A stretch of 64,000 nt of DNA from Blumeriella jaapii (Eukaryota; Ascomycota; Leotiomycetes; Helotiales; Drepanopezizaceae), in assembly GCA_009599575.1 (NCBI GenBank), contig VWND01000028.1, positions 326,277 to 390,276 on the forward strand, written 5' to 3'. The translations under genes and the position numbers were made by a program. Numbering within the stretch: the stretch's first letter is position 1; each line of letters opens with the position of its first letter. The notes beneath the pieces were generated by a model, which had not been told where the DNA came from, made no database searches, and saw only the letters and a list, made by a program, of their open reading frames with translations. Below, one piece after another: positions 22,131-33,374 of the stretch.

Positions 22131-24727
22131 CCTGAAATATTGAACTTGCTCTAAGACTGGTTTCAAAATAGAAATAGCACATTAATCTACGAAAGGTATT
22201 TCCCACCTTGTTAAGTGAATCAAGACGCTGGTTTCCTTTCGGTTCAATTTCTCTGTTGTGGAAATACCCAGTGATGTGTCACGTGACCATCATGTGATAT
22301 AACAGTCATGTAGTAGTGCACTAGCGGGGGCGCGCACCACCAGCCCATATCTCTGCATTCGCATAGTTCGTAGAAAGACATACAGATTTCAACCCATAAT
22401 TAAGACTATCCTTTTCCCCTGTATCACCAATCTGTGATACCGACATCTGTAATTGTCTCTGCTCTTTCCTATACTGAGCGATGTCAGCATCGTCTCTTTC
22501 TTTGCGATAGCGCGGTCCAGATTAGCGAGACAGGTCTTCATGTTTTCCATCGTATCGCTTGGTTGCTGGGAATATCTGCTCATATTGATGTGTTTTTGTG
22601 TGTCAAGCTCTTTTGGAAATCTCAAGTCGAGTCAGATCCAAAATGCTACCGCTTACTAGCGCCCCAATTTTTGGGGGGGATGTATTCCCTAACACTCACT
22701 ACTGACAAAAAAAAACAAAAAGCTGCTACACGAGGCATTCTTGTTACTTTCCTATGATGAATAATATCAATTGGTATTTCTGGGAATGCGTATCACCATA
22801 TTAATTGCAAAAAATCTATGTTATGTATTTGTGTTCACATTGTAGAATGATAATTAAATAATAGATTTTGGCATACGAAACTAGAACTTCGATTACCGAA
22901 GTCCGGCTTTCCAATGAAATACAAATTCAGCGTATACTCAGAAAAGACTGAGAGTTTTGCATCCGCGTGTATAAACAAGCATGAACAGCGGTTGCTGAAG
23001 CGAAACAGTTCACTTAAACTTGTAAATTCTGGTAAGCTTTCAAAGTTTCAAATACATCTTAATGCTTACGTAAATCTGCACTGAAAAAAAATGCATTCTT
23101 TTTTTCAAGCCCAGAAAACTAGGACATAAGGTATCTTTGTATGGTTGTTTGCTTCTCAAGTGATTGGCCAGTAGTGTCCTGCTCCTAAGCGTGATCTTTA
23201 GGGTGAGACTCTACTTTTGGATATTCCCCGCGAGAGTCAACAACCCTCCCCACACTTTCCCTCGACTACAATCTTTACCTCCACAGATACACGCAACTGG
23301 CAACCGCTTTACACGTTGCACGCATACGCACACGGCTACCTCGACTGCTACCAAATCTCCATTTTGAGTCAATGTAAGCGCCTCTTCCTTGACTTATCAC
23401 AGATCGATCTGACAGTTTCGTGGTGCCTCGCAGCACTTTTACTCTCAGCATGACTCCATCACAATCGAATTCCTGTGTTCCGAAGAAACGACAGCCCAAT
23501 ATTGAACTATGATTCTTCACACGTGCTACAAGAGTAAGGCTATACATGAACCCACACATGGCTCCGTCGGGCCCGGAATAAAGAGCGCTAGAGTTGGAGA
23601 GAACGCTACCAACCTCTTGAACGTCGAGTTGGAGAAGCTTAGGGTCAGAGCCTTATACGAAGTCTGCCTGCCTGCCCAGAATGATTCTCCCAATGCTGGG
23701 CTAAGGGCTTCCAACTCTGACCAGGCACTTCCCAGTCTGTTTCACAATCGAGAGTGGCGTTTGCCACTATTCAATACATTTCGCCATTCTAATAATGGTC
23801 CGAGTCTGCGCGAAACCGCATAATTTGGCTTTAGAGGATTATGCAGTAATAGCGATCATGGGGCTACGGGGTTATGAGGGTTGGGATTTTTGAAAAGGAG
23901 GATCTTTTATTAAACGGAAAGAACTGGCAAGGTAAAGGATCATCATGCTGGGAGTGCCACGCGATTTTTTTCATCATGGCAATGGACCCGGGAGGTGCAA
24001 GCCCACACAGTGCTGCTTTTTTGACAGACACGTTTCCTCACCCAGTGGTTGCGTCTGCATCTAGAATATCTCAAGCAGCAAGAATCACAAAGAAACGCCC
24101 TATGTTGCCATTTGATTATTGATTGCAATGCTTCACGTAGAACATTTCTTGCTTGGGCTTGGAAGCGTGCTGATCTTAAGCAAAGCTTTCTGTCTCTGAG
24201 AAGGAATGTGACTTTTGGTAGGATTATTCAACAGACCTAAAATGTTTGAGTAAATACTTTGAAGCTATAATTCTTTGGCCCAAACAAGGTGCCAAAATAT
24301 CATAAAAAGCCTTGTAACCGGTTCCGATGTAAAGAAAGATCTCTTTACTTAGCTCCAGACCTTATCAAAGTCGATTTACTTTGGATCTAGGCAAAGTTCA
24401 GTCATACCGTACAAAATTTGGTAAAGGTTAAGCAAACTCAGGGTGACATCAAAGCCCGAAACAACAGTGAAAGCCGACGTTTCCCAGGCAAGATTCACGT
24501 TGGAAAACCGCGCTAAAAATCGAACGTCTTTACCGACGCTTTCACACCTTCACTTTTGAAGAGCGTTCCAACCCAAACACGCTCGAACAACAACAACAAC
24601 AACAACAAAATCAACAGCCTGGTGCCAAAGCATCGAAAGTAAGCCAGTGATCTCCTGACAGCAAGATCAATGCTAATTTATCCAAGTCCGCAAAGCTCTG
24701 CTATTGACCCACCCCGACAATCCAAAA
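22131..24727. other. Intergenic, no supported gene
   Basis: This is about 2.6 kb of mixed composition. A minus-strand stretch at 22,389-22,625 (MENMKTCLANLDRAIAKKET) looks weakly helical but has no supporting splice structure. A plus-strand stretch at 23,509-23,823 contains NVELEKLRVRALYEV, again too short to call. A (CAA)n tract at 24,586-24,608 probably lies in the 5' leader of the gene at 24,728. Confidence 0.5.
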
Positions 24728-25495
24728 ATGACTGAACCAATACACTCCGCGGCACACGTGAAATACTTAAGGGAGGAGGTTCTTAAGCTTCGGCGTGAGA
24801 ACGGCGAACTGGCAACCGAGAACAAAATGATGAAGAACAGGCTTGTCAGCCAGGAGCCCCTCGTCAAGACCGCCGTCGCCATCCGTCGCCGCTTCTTTGA
24901 GCACGCAAAGAATCACCGAGGGTTCGAGAAGCCTAATGAAGCTATCATCGAGGCTGGATACCACGCTGGGAACCGAGGAGATTTGCGCGCGGATCTGGCG
25001 CTCTTCGATCTAGGCCACATGGACTACATGGGGTTTCCTCCATTGGACTCGGTTCCACCGATCGATCCAGTGTACAATGAGCTCTTCCTCGATCTGTACA
25101 CGGTCCCGTACAGCGAGTACTTCCATGCCTCCATCGCCCCATGGAACATATCCCACACGGAGGAGAGGTTCCTGAACCTGTGTGCCACGATGAACAGCCA
25201 CTCTCTCTTCGATGCAAACGAAGCCTCCCCTGGTAGCGACGATTTCAAGCTGTTCAAGAGCATGGCAGTTGGATATGTGAAGAGAACGGCGCGGTTCGGC
25301 GAGAAGCATAAGGATACCTATGCGACGGATGAGATGGCTGGGAAGGCGGCTAGGAACAAGGATATCGATGAGTGTCCACAGCTGGCTGCATATCTTGAAG
25401 TTATGAGTGAGATCGTCGAGAGGACGGTTGAGCAGGGAAAAGCAGCACGCACTCGGCAGAAGGGAGGGCAAGCCAAAGCTGCCAAGAGGGGTTAG
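24728..25495 (+). CDS. Coiled-coil protein with the shared C-terminal domain (family member 1)
   Basis: A single-exon gene of 255 residues. ATG at 24,728 is the first in frame (context AAAAATGAC); the frame upstream has only a TTG. Residues 10-40 form a leucine/charge heptad helix (YLREEVLKLRRENGELATEN). The rest carries the domain shared with the genes at 30,140, 33,375 and 41,951: an IR-R helix (VKTAVAIRRRFF, about 48-57), GYHAGNRGDLRADLALF at 77-93, and YNELFLDLYTVP at 116-127. The basic C-terminus is KGGQAKAAKRG. No known family is recognised, and neither a signal peptide nor a membrane segment is seen. A (CAA)n leader lies about 120 bases upstream. Its closest relation is to its own cluster, and a scaffold or interaction role is inference only. 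Confidence 0.72.
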   Translation: MTEPIHSAAHVKYLREEVLKLRRENGELATENKMMKNRLVSQEPLVKTAVAIRRRFFEHAKNHRGFEKPNEAIIEAGYHAGNRGDLRADLALFDLGHMDYMGFPPLDSVPPIDPVYNELFLDLYTVPYSEYFHASIAPWNISHTEERFLNLCATMNSHSLFDANEASPGSDDFKLFKSMAVGYVKRTARFGEKHKDTYATDEMAGKAARNKDIDECPQLAAYLEVMSEIVERTVEQGKAARTRQKGGQAKAAKRG

Positions 25496-26927
25496 GGATC
25501 TGGACGCTAAGATCTCGGAACTGTGTTACTGTCACTCTGAATTGGTGGATATTTCGTTCTGATGGGTACTCTGCTAGCACGTCTGCTCTCGAAGATCGAT
25601 CACGGGACGCTTGGAAGATTTTTCGCAGCAGGGAGCCAAGAAGTGGAAATTGAAACCGTGCAGGCTTTGCGGGTGTTTGGGGATATCCAGAGCCTAGGAA
25701 CATCGATGAGTTACACTGCTGCTTAGTTTCAGTTTAATGCGTTTCTAGGGAAGCAGGATAGCACAAACCAGTCAGAACCAGTTCTAGCACACGCATCCAT
25801 GCATTTCTTTCAACCAATCTGTTGCTTGCAACTCTGTCTTCTTATTACCTTTGGATGCGAACGCAGCACAACATTTGATAGTGCGCTATCATGAAGCATG
25901 GAATGGTTTTATGATTTATTGATTAAAATGATGGTAATGTCAATTCAGCACTGGGGCCACCGCGATATTTCTTTAGTCAGCATTGCTTTGTCAACGGGTA
26001 TACTTCAGTTACGAAGCCCCTTTGATACAGCAGTTAAAAGGTAAGTATCAAGAAAAGTGTAGCTCTGTGGCCAATCTGTACACTTTCAAACCGATCCCAA
26101 CAATGTATTGAGAGTGTTCCAGTCCTACCTACAGGAAAACCATGGAACACAGCCTCCAGTAAGAATTTACCTGTGCAAGTTTTAATAGTCACGCAGAGTG
26201 TGACGTAGGCAGTAATGCTTATGGAGTTGCATTTGACCAGATCATGCAGCACTGAATCATTATCTCTAGTTGTACGGTGGTAGGATCCCAAAACAGAAGC
26301 GCATTTGTATTTGAAAGGGACGCATCGAAGCTGTGGCTAAGGAGTACAATAGGCATATCAAGGTTTTGAAGCTTGCACCCGTTGCTAGAAACTTTGTGTA
26401 AGCGTAGCTTAGATATTGTGGCAGGGGACCTGGGACTATCGGGGATGATGATACCAGGCTTCTGAAATTTGGGGGGGATGATGAACAAGACAGTGCGACA
26501 GTCTAAATTTCATAGATAATCGAGGTGTGTTGAATCGACAGCTGGGTATCGTGAAACGTAGAGACGTTCGGCCGCTCATTGTGTGCCGATGACTTGTTAC
26601 CGAAGCGGTGACATACATAAGGCGGCAGGCTATCTTTCACCACACATGGATAGCATAAGTGCTCCGAATGACAGTATCGAGAGGCAGGGCCTTGAGGTCG
26701 CGAGATTCGGGATATTCTGTTCGCCGTATGCTGGTTGGAAAGATGCTCCATTTCTGAATGCTTCCTGCCCTGACAACGTAGTTGCCCATGGCCGCGCCAG
26801 TACCCCTAACCGACAAGCTAGTCTGCTTCTCCGTGATTCAGTTTTTGGGAGTTGCAAGCAATCAGGCAGAGATGTCCAACCTCGAGGTCCGCACCAGTGT
26901 TCCCATCATACAACCCAGGAAAGTCGT
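25496..26927. other. Intergenic, nothing supported
   Basis: This 1.4-kb interval holds the 3' side of the 24,728 gene and the 3' side of FAF1, which converge here. Short open stretches on both strands lack start context, splice sites or recognisable motifs. Confidence 0.5.
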
Positions 26928-27849
26928 TCAGCGACCGCGTTTTCCCTTGCCCCTTCCACTACCCCGCCTGCCGCTTCGATCACCTCTAGCACTAGGCATT
27001 GTCCTTGGGCCTTCGATCTCATAGATGTCCTTCTTGCTCAGAGTCAAAGTGCCCCCAGAAAATTTCCCTACACCAGGCGCGCCAATTCCTCTATCTCTTT
27101 TTCCAGTGCTAGTCTTCTTAGTGGCCATCTTGGCTTTCTCCAGAATGATGCCGTTCTCTTTGGCTTCGTGCCTTCTCTTTTCTTCCTTCTTGCCTGCCTT
27201 GGTGATCATTCCCTTGCGGTGTGACATGGGCATCTTCTTCTGCTTCAATATCGAGGTCTTGGATCCGAGAGTCTGCAGTCGCAAATCAGTGGCTTTATGC
27301 CTGTTGTTTCCACTGAGAATCGGGTTTGAGGATGATTCTAGCAGGTGGGATTCGGTGAGGAGTCGCTGAAGGGCAAGGTCTTTCTTGAGATTGGCAGCTT
27401 CGGAATCGTCATCGTCGACTATCTTACTACCTACTCGGTCTTGATTGGTGCATGTGCTAGGTGTGATTTTGGGAATTTTAGAACTCTGTTTAGATTAGCA
27501 AACGGCTACGAAAATTGTAAAAGCGATTTACCATGAAAATTTTGAGCTCCTCCTTGGACATTGCTGCCATTCTTGCCTGCGCATCCTCGTGCTCCACTAC
27601 CTGGACGCCATCCTCTTCTCCATCTGATAAGCCACCCCAGTCTGATTCCGTCTCTGGTACTTGGTCCGAACTCTCCTCTACCACGGTCGCATTCTGGACC
27701 TTGGGAAGAGGCTTGAATTGCGCCTCGAAATGACGCCTGAAAATTTCCTGTGCATCTAGCTCCTCTCCTAGAGATTCTTCACTCTGTTCCCTTGATGGTC
27801 CGATATCCTTAGTGGCGTGTCGCTTGCGTTTTCCGAGCCTTGTAGACAT
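26928..27849 (-). CDS. FAF1: Faf1-like small-subunit processome assembly factor
   Basis: Two exons on the minus strand (27,849-27,532 and 27,485-26,928) around a 46-bp intron (GTAAAT…TAAACAG) give 291 residues. The first ATG in frame reads MSTRLGKRKRHATKD; a longer frame upstream begins with TTG and was not used. The N-terminal half is acidic with a predicted helix. The C-terminal half has the family hallmark: SHRKGMITKAGKKEEKRR, EAKENGIILEK, then IGAPGVGKFSGGTLTLSK, and a basic tail. Yeast Faf1 and human C1orf131 (FSAF1) of this family act in nucleolar maturation of 18S rRNA and the 40S subunit. It is divergent from HIS6, with 216 bp between the start codons. Confidence 0.85.
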
Positions 27850-28065
27850 TTCCAGTGTTTCTGATATCTTTGACGACTTCAATGGATCCAAAAAACATCA
27901 AGTGTCGTTGAGAAAAAAACGCCAAGCTACCCTAGATCCGGGGTTTAACCGACGCTAACCCCAGCCTTACCCCTCGACGTTACCCCTCCACGTTGCCTCT
28001 TGACCTCACCCCTCGATCAACCCCACCATTTTGTCGAGTTAACGCGCGACAACATTTCTTCAAAC

Positions 28066-28940
28066 ATGACCAGATTCCGACCCTGCATAGATTTGCACTC
28101 AGGGCAGGTCAAACAGATTGTGGGAGGAACACTGACTACTTCCTCCGAGGATTTGAAGACCAACTACGTATCAAAGCTTCCGGCTGGGCATTTTGCACAG
28201 CTCTACAAAGACCATCATTTGGAAGGAGCACACGTTATCATGCTAGGTCCAGGAAACGAAGATGCAGCTAAGGAAGCACTTGCAACCTGGAAAGGTGGTC
28301 TGCAGGTTGGAGGAGGAATAACTGATAGAAATGCTGCGCAGTGGATCGGATGGGGTGCAGACAAGGTTCGTTGCAAACGCTGAACAAGGTTCATTGACTC
28401 AACTCTTCAGGTCATCATTACTTCCTTTCTCTTTCCCGAAGGACAGTTCTCTCAGCAACGCCTCGAGTCTGTACTTGCAGCTCTTGGTGGTGACAAGGAG
28501 AAGCTAGTGATTGACCTGAGCTGTCGTAAGAAAGACGATACCTGGTTCGTTGCCATGAACAAGTGGCAAACCATTACTGATATGGAAGTCAACAAAGGTC
28601 AGTATTATGTATTCAGCCATTGGTATCATCTCACTAATTCTCTAAAGCATCCATCCAGTCTCTTGAAGCTTACTGCTCTGAATTTCTCATCCACGCTGCC
28701 GACAACGAGGGCCTTCAAAAAGGCGTCGACGAAGATCTCGTCAAAAACTTGGCAGAGTGGTGCAGTATACCAGTCACCTATGCTGGGGGTGGAAGAAATC
28801 TCCAGGATCTGGATCACGTGAAGACTTTGAGTGGCACGAGAGTTGATCTCACTATCGGAAGTGCCCTCGATATCTTTGGTGGATCTGGAGTGACATTCAA
28901 CGAATGTGTGGAATGGAATCGTCAACAGCCAAAACGCTGA
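28066..28940 (+). CDS. HIS6: ProFAR isomerase (HisA/His6), histidine biosynthesis
   Basis: Three exons (28,066-28,365; 28,411-28,597; 28,648-28,940) encode 259 residues, close to the 261 of yeast His6. The enzyme converts the aminoaldose ProFAR to the aminoketose PRFAR by an Amadori rearrangement, the fourth step of histidine synthesis. Seen in sequence: [20 protein letters not shown] with the first catalytic Asp (D9), LQVGGGI of the first phosphate-binding loop, the strand [16 protein letters not shown], and the second phosphate site TYAGGG plus [12 protein letters not shown]. The first intron starts GTTCGT, an uncommon donor; the frame and the His6 similarity ([11 protein letters not shown]) require it. 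FAF1 is transcribed away from the same short promoter. Confidence 0.93.
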
Positions 28941-30139
28941 CTTTCAGTACGAAAATCTCAAGGATCCAGCGAGTTTCGCCTGCTCAATCCGTGATACTGA
29001 GAACGGAGACCTCCCAAAACCTCAGGCGAGGTTTCCAACTCCGACTTCTCTTATTCCAAACCACAATTTTCCTTCCTCAAATTCGCCAAATATCCTCAGA
29101 TAGGTGGCTCAGCATGGGCATGCGTGTTAATCACAACGTTTCTCGGCATCTGTCTTTTTCATATTCATTGTCTGCCGTTGGTCAAGAACAACAAAAGTTT
29201 GATTGGAGCCGAGAGAGCAGCCGATCACCATGGTGACGATTGCTAATACTCTTCTGTACCGCTCTGACTAACAGAGGCCAAGAGCTGATTTCCTAACATG
29301 TATAGGCTACTACTGCTTTGGCCTGTGGAACATCTCTATACCACCAAGCCATTGTCGAATTGCACGCGGGTGCGAAACGCTGAACGACTTTTATCTCAAG
29401 TTAACTCAACTTTCTTGGCCTCGTACTTCTTTCTGAAAGAATGCCAACATGACCGAGTCAGTGACAACTCAATGGATTCTCGGAGACAGAAACAAGTGCG
29501 ACAGAAAGAAGCATGCGTGATAGGAATGATACTGGCATATCTTGAAGCAAGAGGCAGGCGACAACAAAACTTCTGATCCGTAAGTCTCCTTGTAAGCAAG
29601 ATACTGAGAAGCCGTACTAACAAGAGAAACGCACAGATGCCACCCAAGAGAGAGCATTGCATCTCTAATCACCAGAGATGATCTTGATGCCTAGCCTTGT
29701 CTATTTAAAGTTTATTCGATCGCTCTTGACTTCTGCTGGACGAGCCTGCCAGAAAGTGTAGGGTTTGCAGGATAGCATAAACATCGTTGTGACTTCTGGA
29801 CACTGGCCAGAATGTAACTCACCTCGACGTCCTTATGACTAAGCGGAAATTGCCGCTAGTGTTTGGATTTTGCCGAAAGCCGACGCCACAACTTTTCTGG
29901 GCCCAGTGCGGAAACAACACCATCCATAGGGATCTCGAGATCAGCAGGCTCCTTTGGTTACCTGACAAGCTTTCGGTGAGTTTTGTCTCTTCCAGCAATC
30001 CACCTGAACGCTCTTTTTATCTGCTCCTACTCCTTCCTATTTGAAGCAAGTCAGCGACGGGGCAACATCCCTTTTCGCGCTTCGCGTGCTGAACGATACC
30101 CTTCTATAGTGCAAAAACACAACCCTGAGGTTAAAGTAC
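28941..30139. other. Intergenic, nothing supported
   Basis: Short open stretches on both strands have no shared motif, no splice-linked partners and no start context. It holds the HIS6 3' side and the presumed promoter of the gene at 30,140. Confidence 0.5.
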
Positions 30140-31332
30140 ATGATGTCTCCATTCCAAGAGATAGACAGTCTCAAAGTAAGTCGAGGAGCTTCAATTGGAG
30201 GTTTTGATGCTTACCGCTCTAGGACGAGAATGCCCGCCTGAAGGGAATCGTGACCAGACTAGAGCGCAGAGATGCAGATCGAGGTGGCAATCTCGCCCAG
30301 TACGTTCACATGATCTGCCGCGCCACTACTGTCAACATCTAGCTAATCTCTTGGGTCTTGCAGATCGGGAGTTGAGAGTAGGGCCTTGCGCCTAACTGTC
30401 CGAAACAAGGAAATCCAAATCTCCGCACTACACACTGCAGTTGAGACGAAGGATCAACTGATCAGCTCACAAGCAGAGGAGATCGAGAAACTCCGCAGAG
30501 CTGCCAATGTCGCCCATCATCAAGATCCAGTCGAACATGTCAGCATCGTCCAACGATTGGAGGCTGATCTTGCTGTTTTGGCGCAGAAGGTGAGGGATAA
30601 TGATGTGGAGTTTGAGGGTTTACGAGTTATGATGATGCCATGGTAAGCAAATAACCTATATCACTGAATGTCTAGGCTACCTCGTGGCTTCACTTATGAT
30701 GTCTAATATGCTTCAAATAGTTATCAAGTCGGCTATTGGATTCGGCAACGCAATAGTCAGAACGGAAATACATCATGGTTCGCTCAAGGCATTACCTGGT
30801 ACGTTACGTGGACACCGCCTCTCCCCCACAATTCCGATTGGGGAACTGAATCCAATTCATCTTCTGGAAGGGTGCTGGGCACGATTGCTAACGTACGACC
30901 AGTGATTGCACAACCCATGGCGCAGACCCCCTCGCCGACGCCAGCATTCTTCACTACGACGTCAATCTCCAACTTGTCAACTCCTCCGGTACTGACCAGT
31001 GGGCCCACTATGAGCAAAGTTACGGGGTTCCTCCCGATATCGTCTTGAATAAGCCTTATTTTCGCCGCTTCCTGGACCTCATCGCTTTCTATCGCAACAT
31101 GGAATGCTATGGCCAAGAAGGCTCTACGCCACCAGCCCAGGTAGCAGCATTCATGGACGAGACCAAGAAGCTTGTTGAGAAAGTTTATCCGTTGGGAATC
31201 TTCAAGTGCGACGAGGATATTGAGAAGGATGAGTCTAGCATTGCGATGTACAATCGCCTAGCTTTGGAGTTTCACAATGCCCGCACTAGACATCGTACCT
31301 TCCCACGCAAGATGGCCACTGGGGAGCAATGA
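30140..31332 (+). CDS. Coiled-coil protein with the shared C-terminal domain (family member 2)
   Basis: Five exons (30,140-30,175; 30,223-30,299; 30,364-30,642; 30,721-30,798; 30,903-31,332) join to 299 residues. Every intron has GT-AG ends; the last has the branch site TGCTAACG. Residues 5-110 are heptad-like coiled coil (IDSLKDENARLKGIVTRLER and KDQLISSQAEEIEKLRR). The shared domain follows: PCYQVGYWIRQRNSQ at 130-144, THGADPLADASIL at 161-173 and HYEQSYGVPPDIV at 192-204. The C-terminal third is helical without known motifs. No single ORF shows this gene; it appears only after splicing. Function is unknown. The same domain order as the genes at 24,728, 33,375 and 41,951 marks it as a paralogue. 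Confidence 0.72.
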
Positions 31333-33374
31333 AGGAACTGACGGAGAAGAGTTTTGCAGGTAGCTACGCGGTCATGTTATTTCGACGTGGGCGCTCGAGC
31401 TGCAGATGAATCATAGGCTTAGAATTGCAGAGAAAAACTTCAAGAGGCCATCGAAGGGAATTGCGGTTCTTTTAGAGGATAATGCAACCCCATGGGCTTT
31501 CAACCAGTAAGATCTGCTTGAATTTATGACAGTGAAATTGTGAAAGGGAATCATTTTCTCCGGCCAACTGATTAACATGAGGCGAAAGGCCAGATCTGGT
31601 TGAGGCCTCTGCAATTTTCCCAAAAGCCTTTCCTTGGGAATTATTTGCGCACAACAGTAAAATCTAATGTTCCGAAAATCGGACTGGCTGCTTTGCAAGT
31701 ATTATATGTACCAGTCAAACGGCAAGTGAGCGACTCTACAAAATCAGCACTCAACATGAGCAAGATCTGATAGAGGCTTGCAGCAGCCCGAGAAAGCCCC
31801 TTCCGCTCGATATATCCGAGAAATCCATGGTCCATGATTCGGGTTTCGTTCCTCGCTCCCAGATGTGGTTGCGAATTGTGCAGCATCGCGGTGAACTACA
31901 TCAACAAGAGTGTTTGATAGGTTAGGTTTGAGCTTTCATCCCTTTTCTATATCCTTTTGCTGTTCGCGGTGCCTGGAATTGTGTGAGGTTATGACTGATG
32001 AAGTCCTTCCCAGATGCCTCAATTGTTCTGTCTGCAGGACGGACACTTGCCACGAAAGAATGATTGCGCAACTAGAAAAAAGCCGGCTGGAGATTATGGC
32101 GAAGCTACTATTGGGACACTGGAAAATGGATCATGGATCCATTTTCGTATGATAAGTCAGTATTAACGGATCCACTAGGACGCTGAAGAGTTTAAAGCTA
32201 AAGAAGGAAGGTTCAACTACAGAAACTGCTTGAGGAGGGAAAATCAGCGTGTCAACTGAGAACCATTCTGGTAGATACTTGTTGCCTAGACTCTTGTGTG
32301 AATAATCAAAGATCGTAGACCGTATCTTAGGTGACTAACACAGTTCGCCGAGTGCCTTGCGACGGTCAACTGGTACTTCGGCAGTACCAGACTTCAGCAG
32401 GGCTTAAATCACTCTGTTCAGAGGAAGAAAACACAAGTCTGCGGCGACCTGGAGAATTTCCTAGTTTTTTTGAGGGGTGGAGGACGCTGGTGGTAGATAC
32501 CAGAGGACGGTCACGAATAATCAGGGCTGCCAGTTCCCACATTCATGATGCCGAGTCCAAGTTTCTGGGGGAGCGTATGACGACTAGTAGCAAGCTGATT
32601 GCATCTGACAGCTGCTAGAATTAAAATATTCCTTAGCTTCTCAGCGTGACACGTAGAAGACTATGAGTCCTACAGGCATGAATGAAGTTTTCCTGAGATT
32701 GTGCCAGCTACTTTTTTTCCCGACACAATTAACTTCAGGCGATTTACTTCACCTGCCGAACTGTAAGTATATCGTGAAGTTCAGTGTACTGCGTAGCTGA
32801 CAGAGATTATGATATAACTAGGCCAATCCGTTTGGAAAGTCCAGAGTTTATGCGCTTGATGAAGTCATCTCGAGGCCATCCCTGCAGAGACTCTCCTAGG
32901 AGATGACAATACGGGCATGCCGTCCTCACTCATATCGTCCGAGATCATCTCTACTTGAAGCCCTAAACATATACTCACCCCATCGTTGTCTAATGGCGCC
33001 ATTAAGGCTTTCTTTCAGGTCTTCGCGCTTTTGGTAGGTTCCATGTTTTTCCAATTCTCGCTTCTGCGGCCTAGCGCCCCCCACAATTCTCTCCCCGTCC
33101 AACGCTCCCACCTTCTTCCTTTCCTCTCCTCCTTCACACCTCGCCACAAATCTGAACATTGACCCAAATCGATGCTCCATTTTGTACCAAACTTTAACAA
33201 CATCAAAAAACACACCACAATCAAACAGCAAGTGTCGAGTAGGTCTCCTCGCTTCACGCCCCTCCTCCCATCTCTCGCTTCGCGCGCGCGTTGCTTCCTT
33301 GCGCGCTATCTCTATGCATCCTTGCGCTCTCCCTGTCTCCGATCTCGAATCCTCGCTGACAACTCGCAGCTAAA
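31333..33374. other. Intergenic, nothing supported
   Basis: This 2-kb interval contains the promoter of the large gene at 33,375. The pyrimidine-rich stretch 33,240-33,370 is probably its 5' leader. The minus-strand open stretch 32,926-33,231 looks like an antisense shadow of this leader. Confidence 0.5.

Noticed and set aside
22389..22625. Minus-strand helical frame as a further coiled-coil family member
   Set aside because: Lacks the shared domain and has no supporting exons.
26583..27224. 213-codon plus-strand frame
   Set aside because: Begins with GTG and lies partly antisense to FAF1; no recognisable content.
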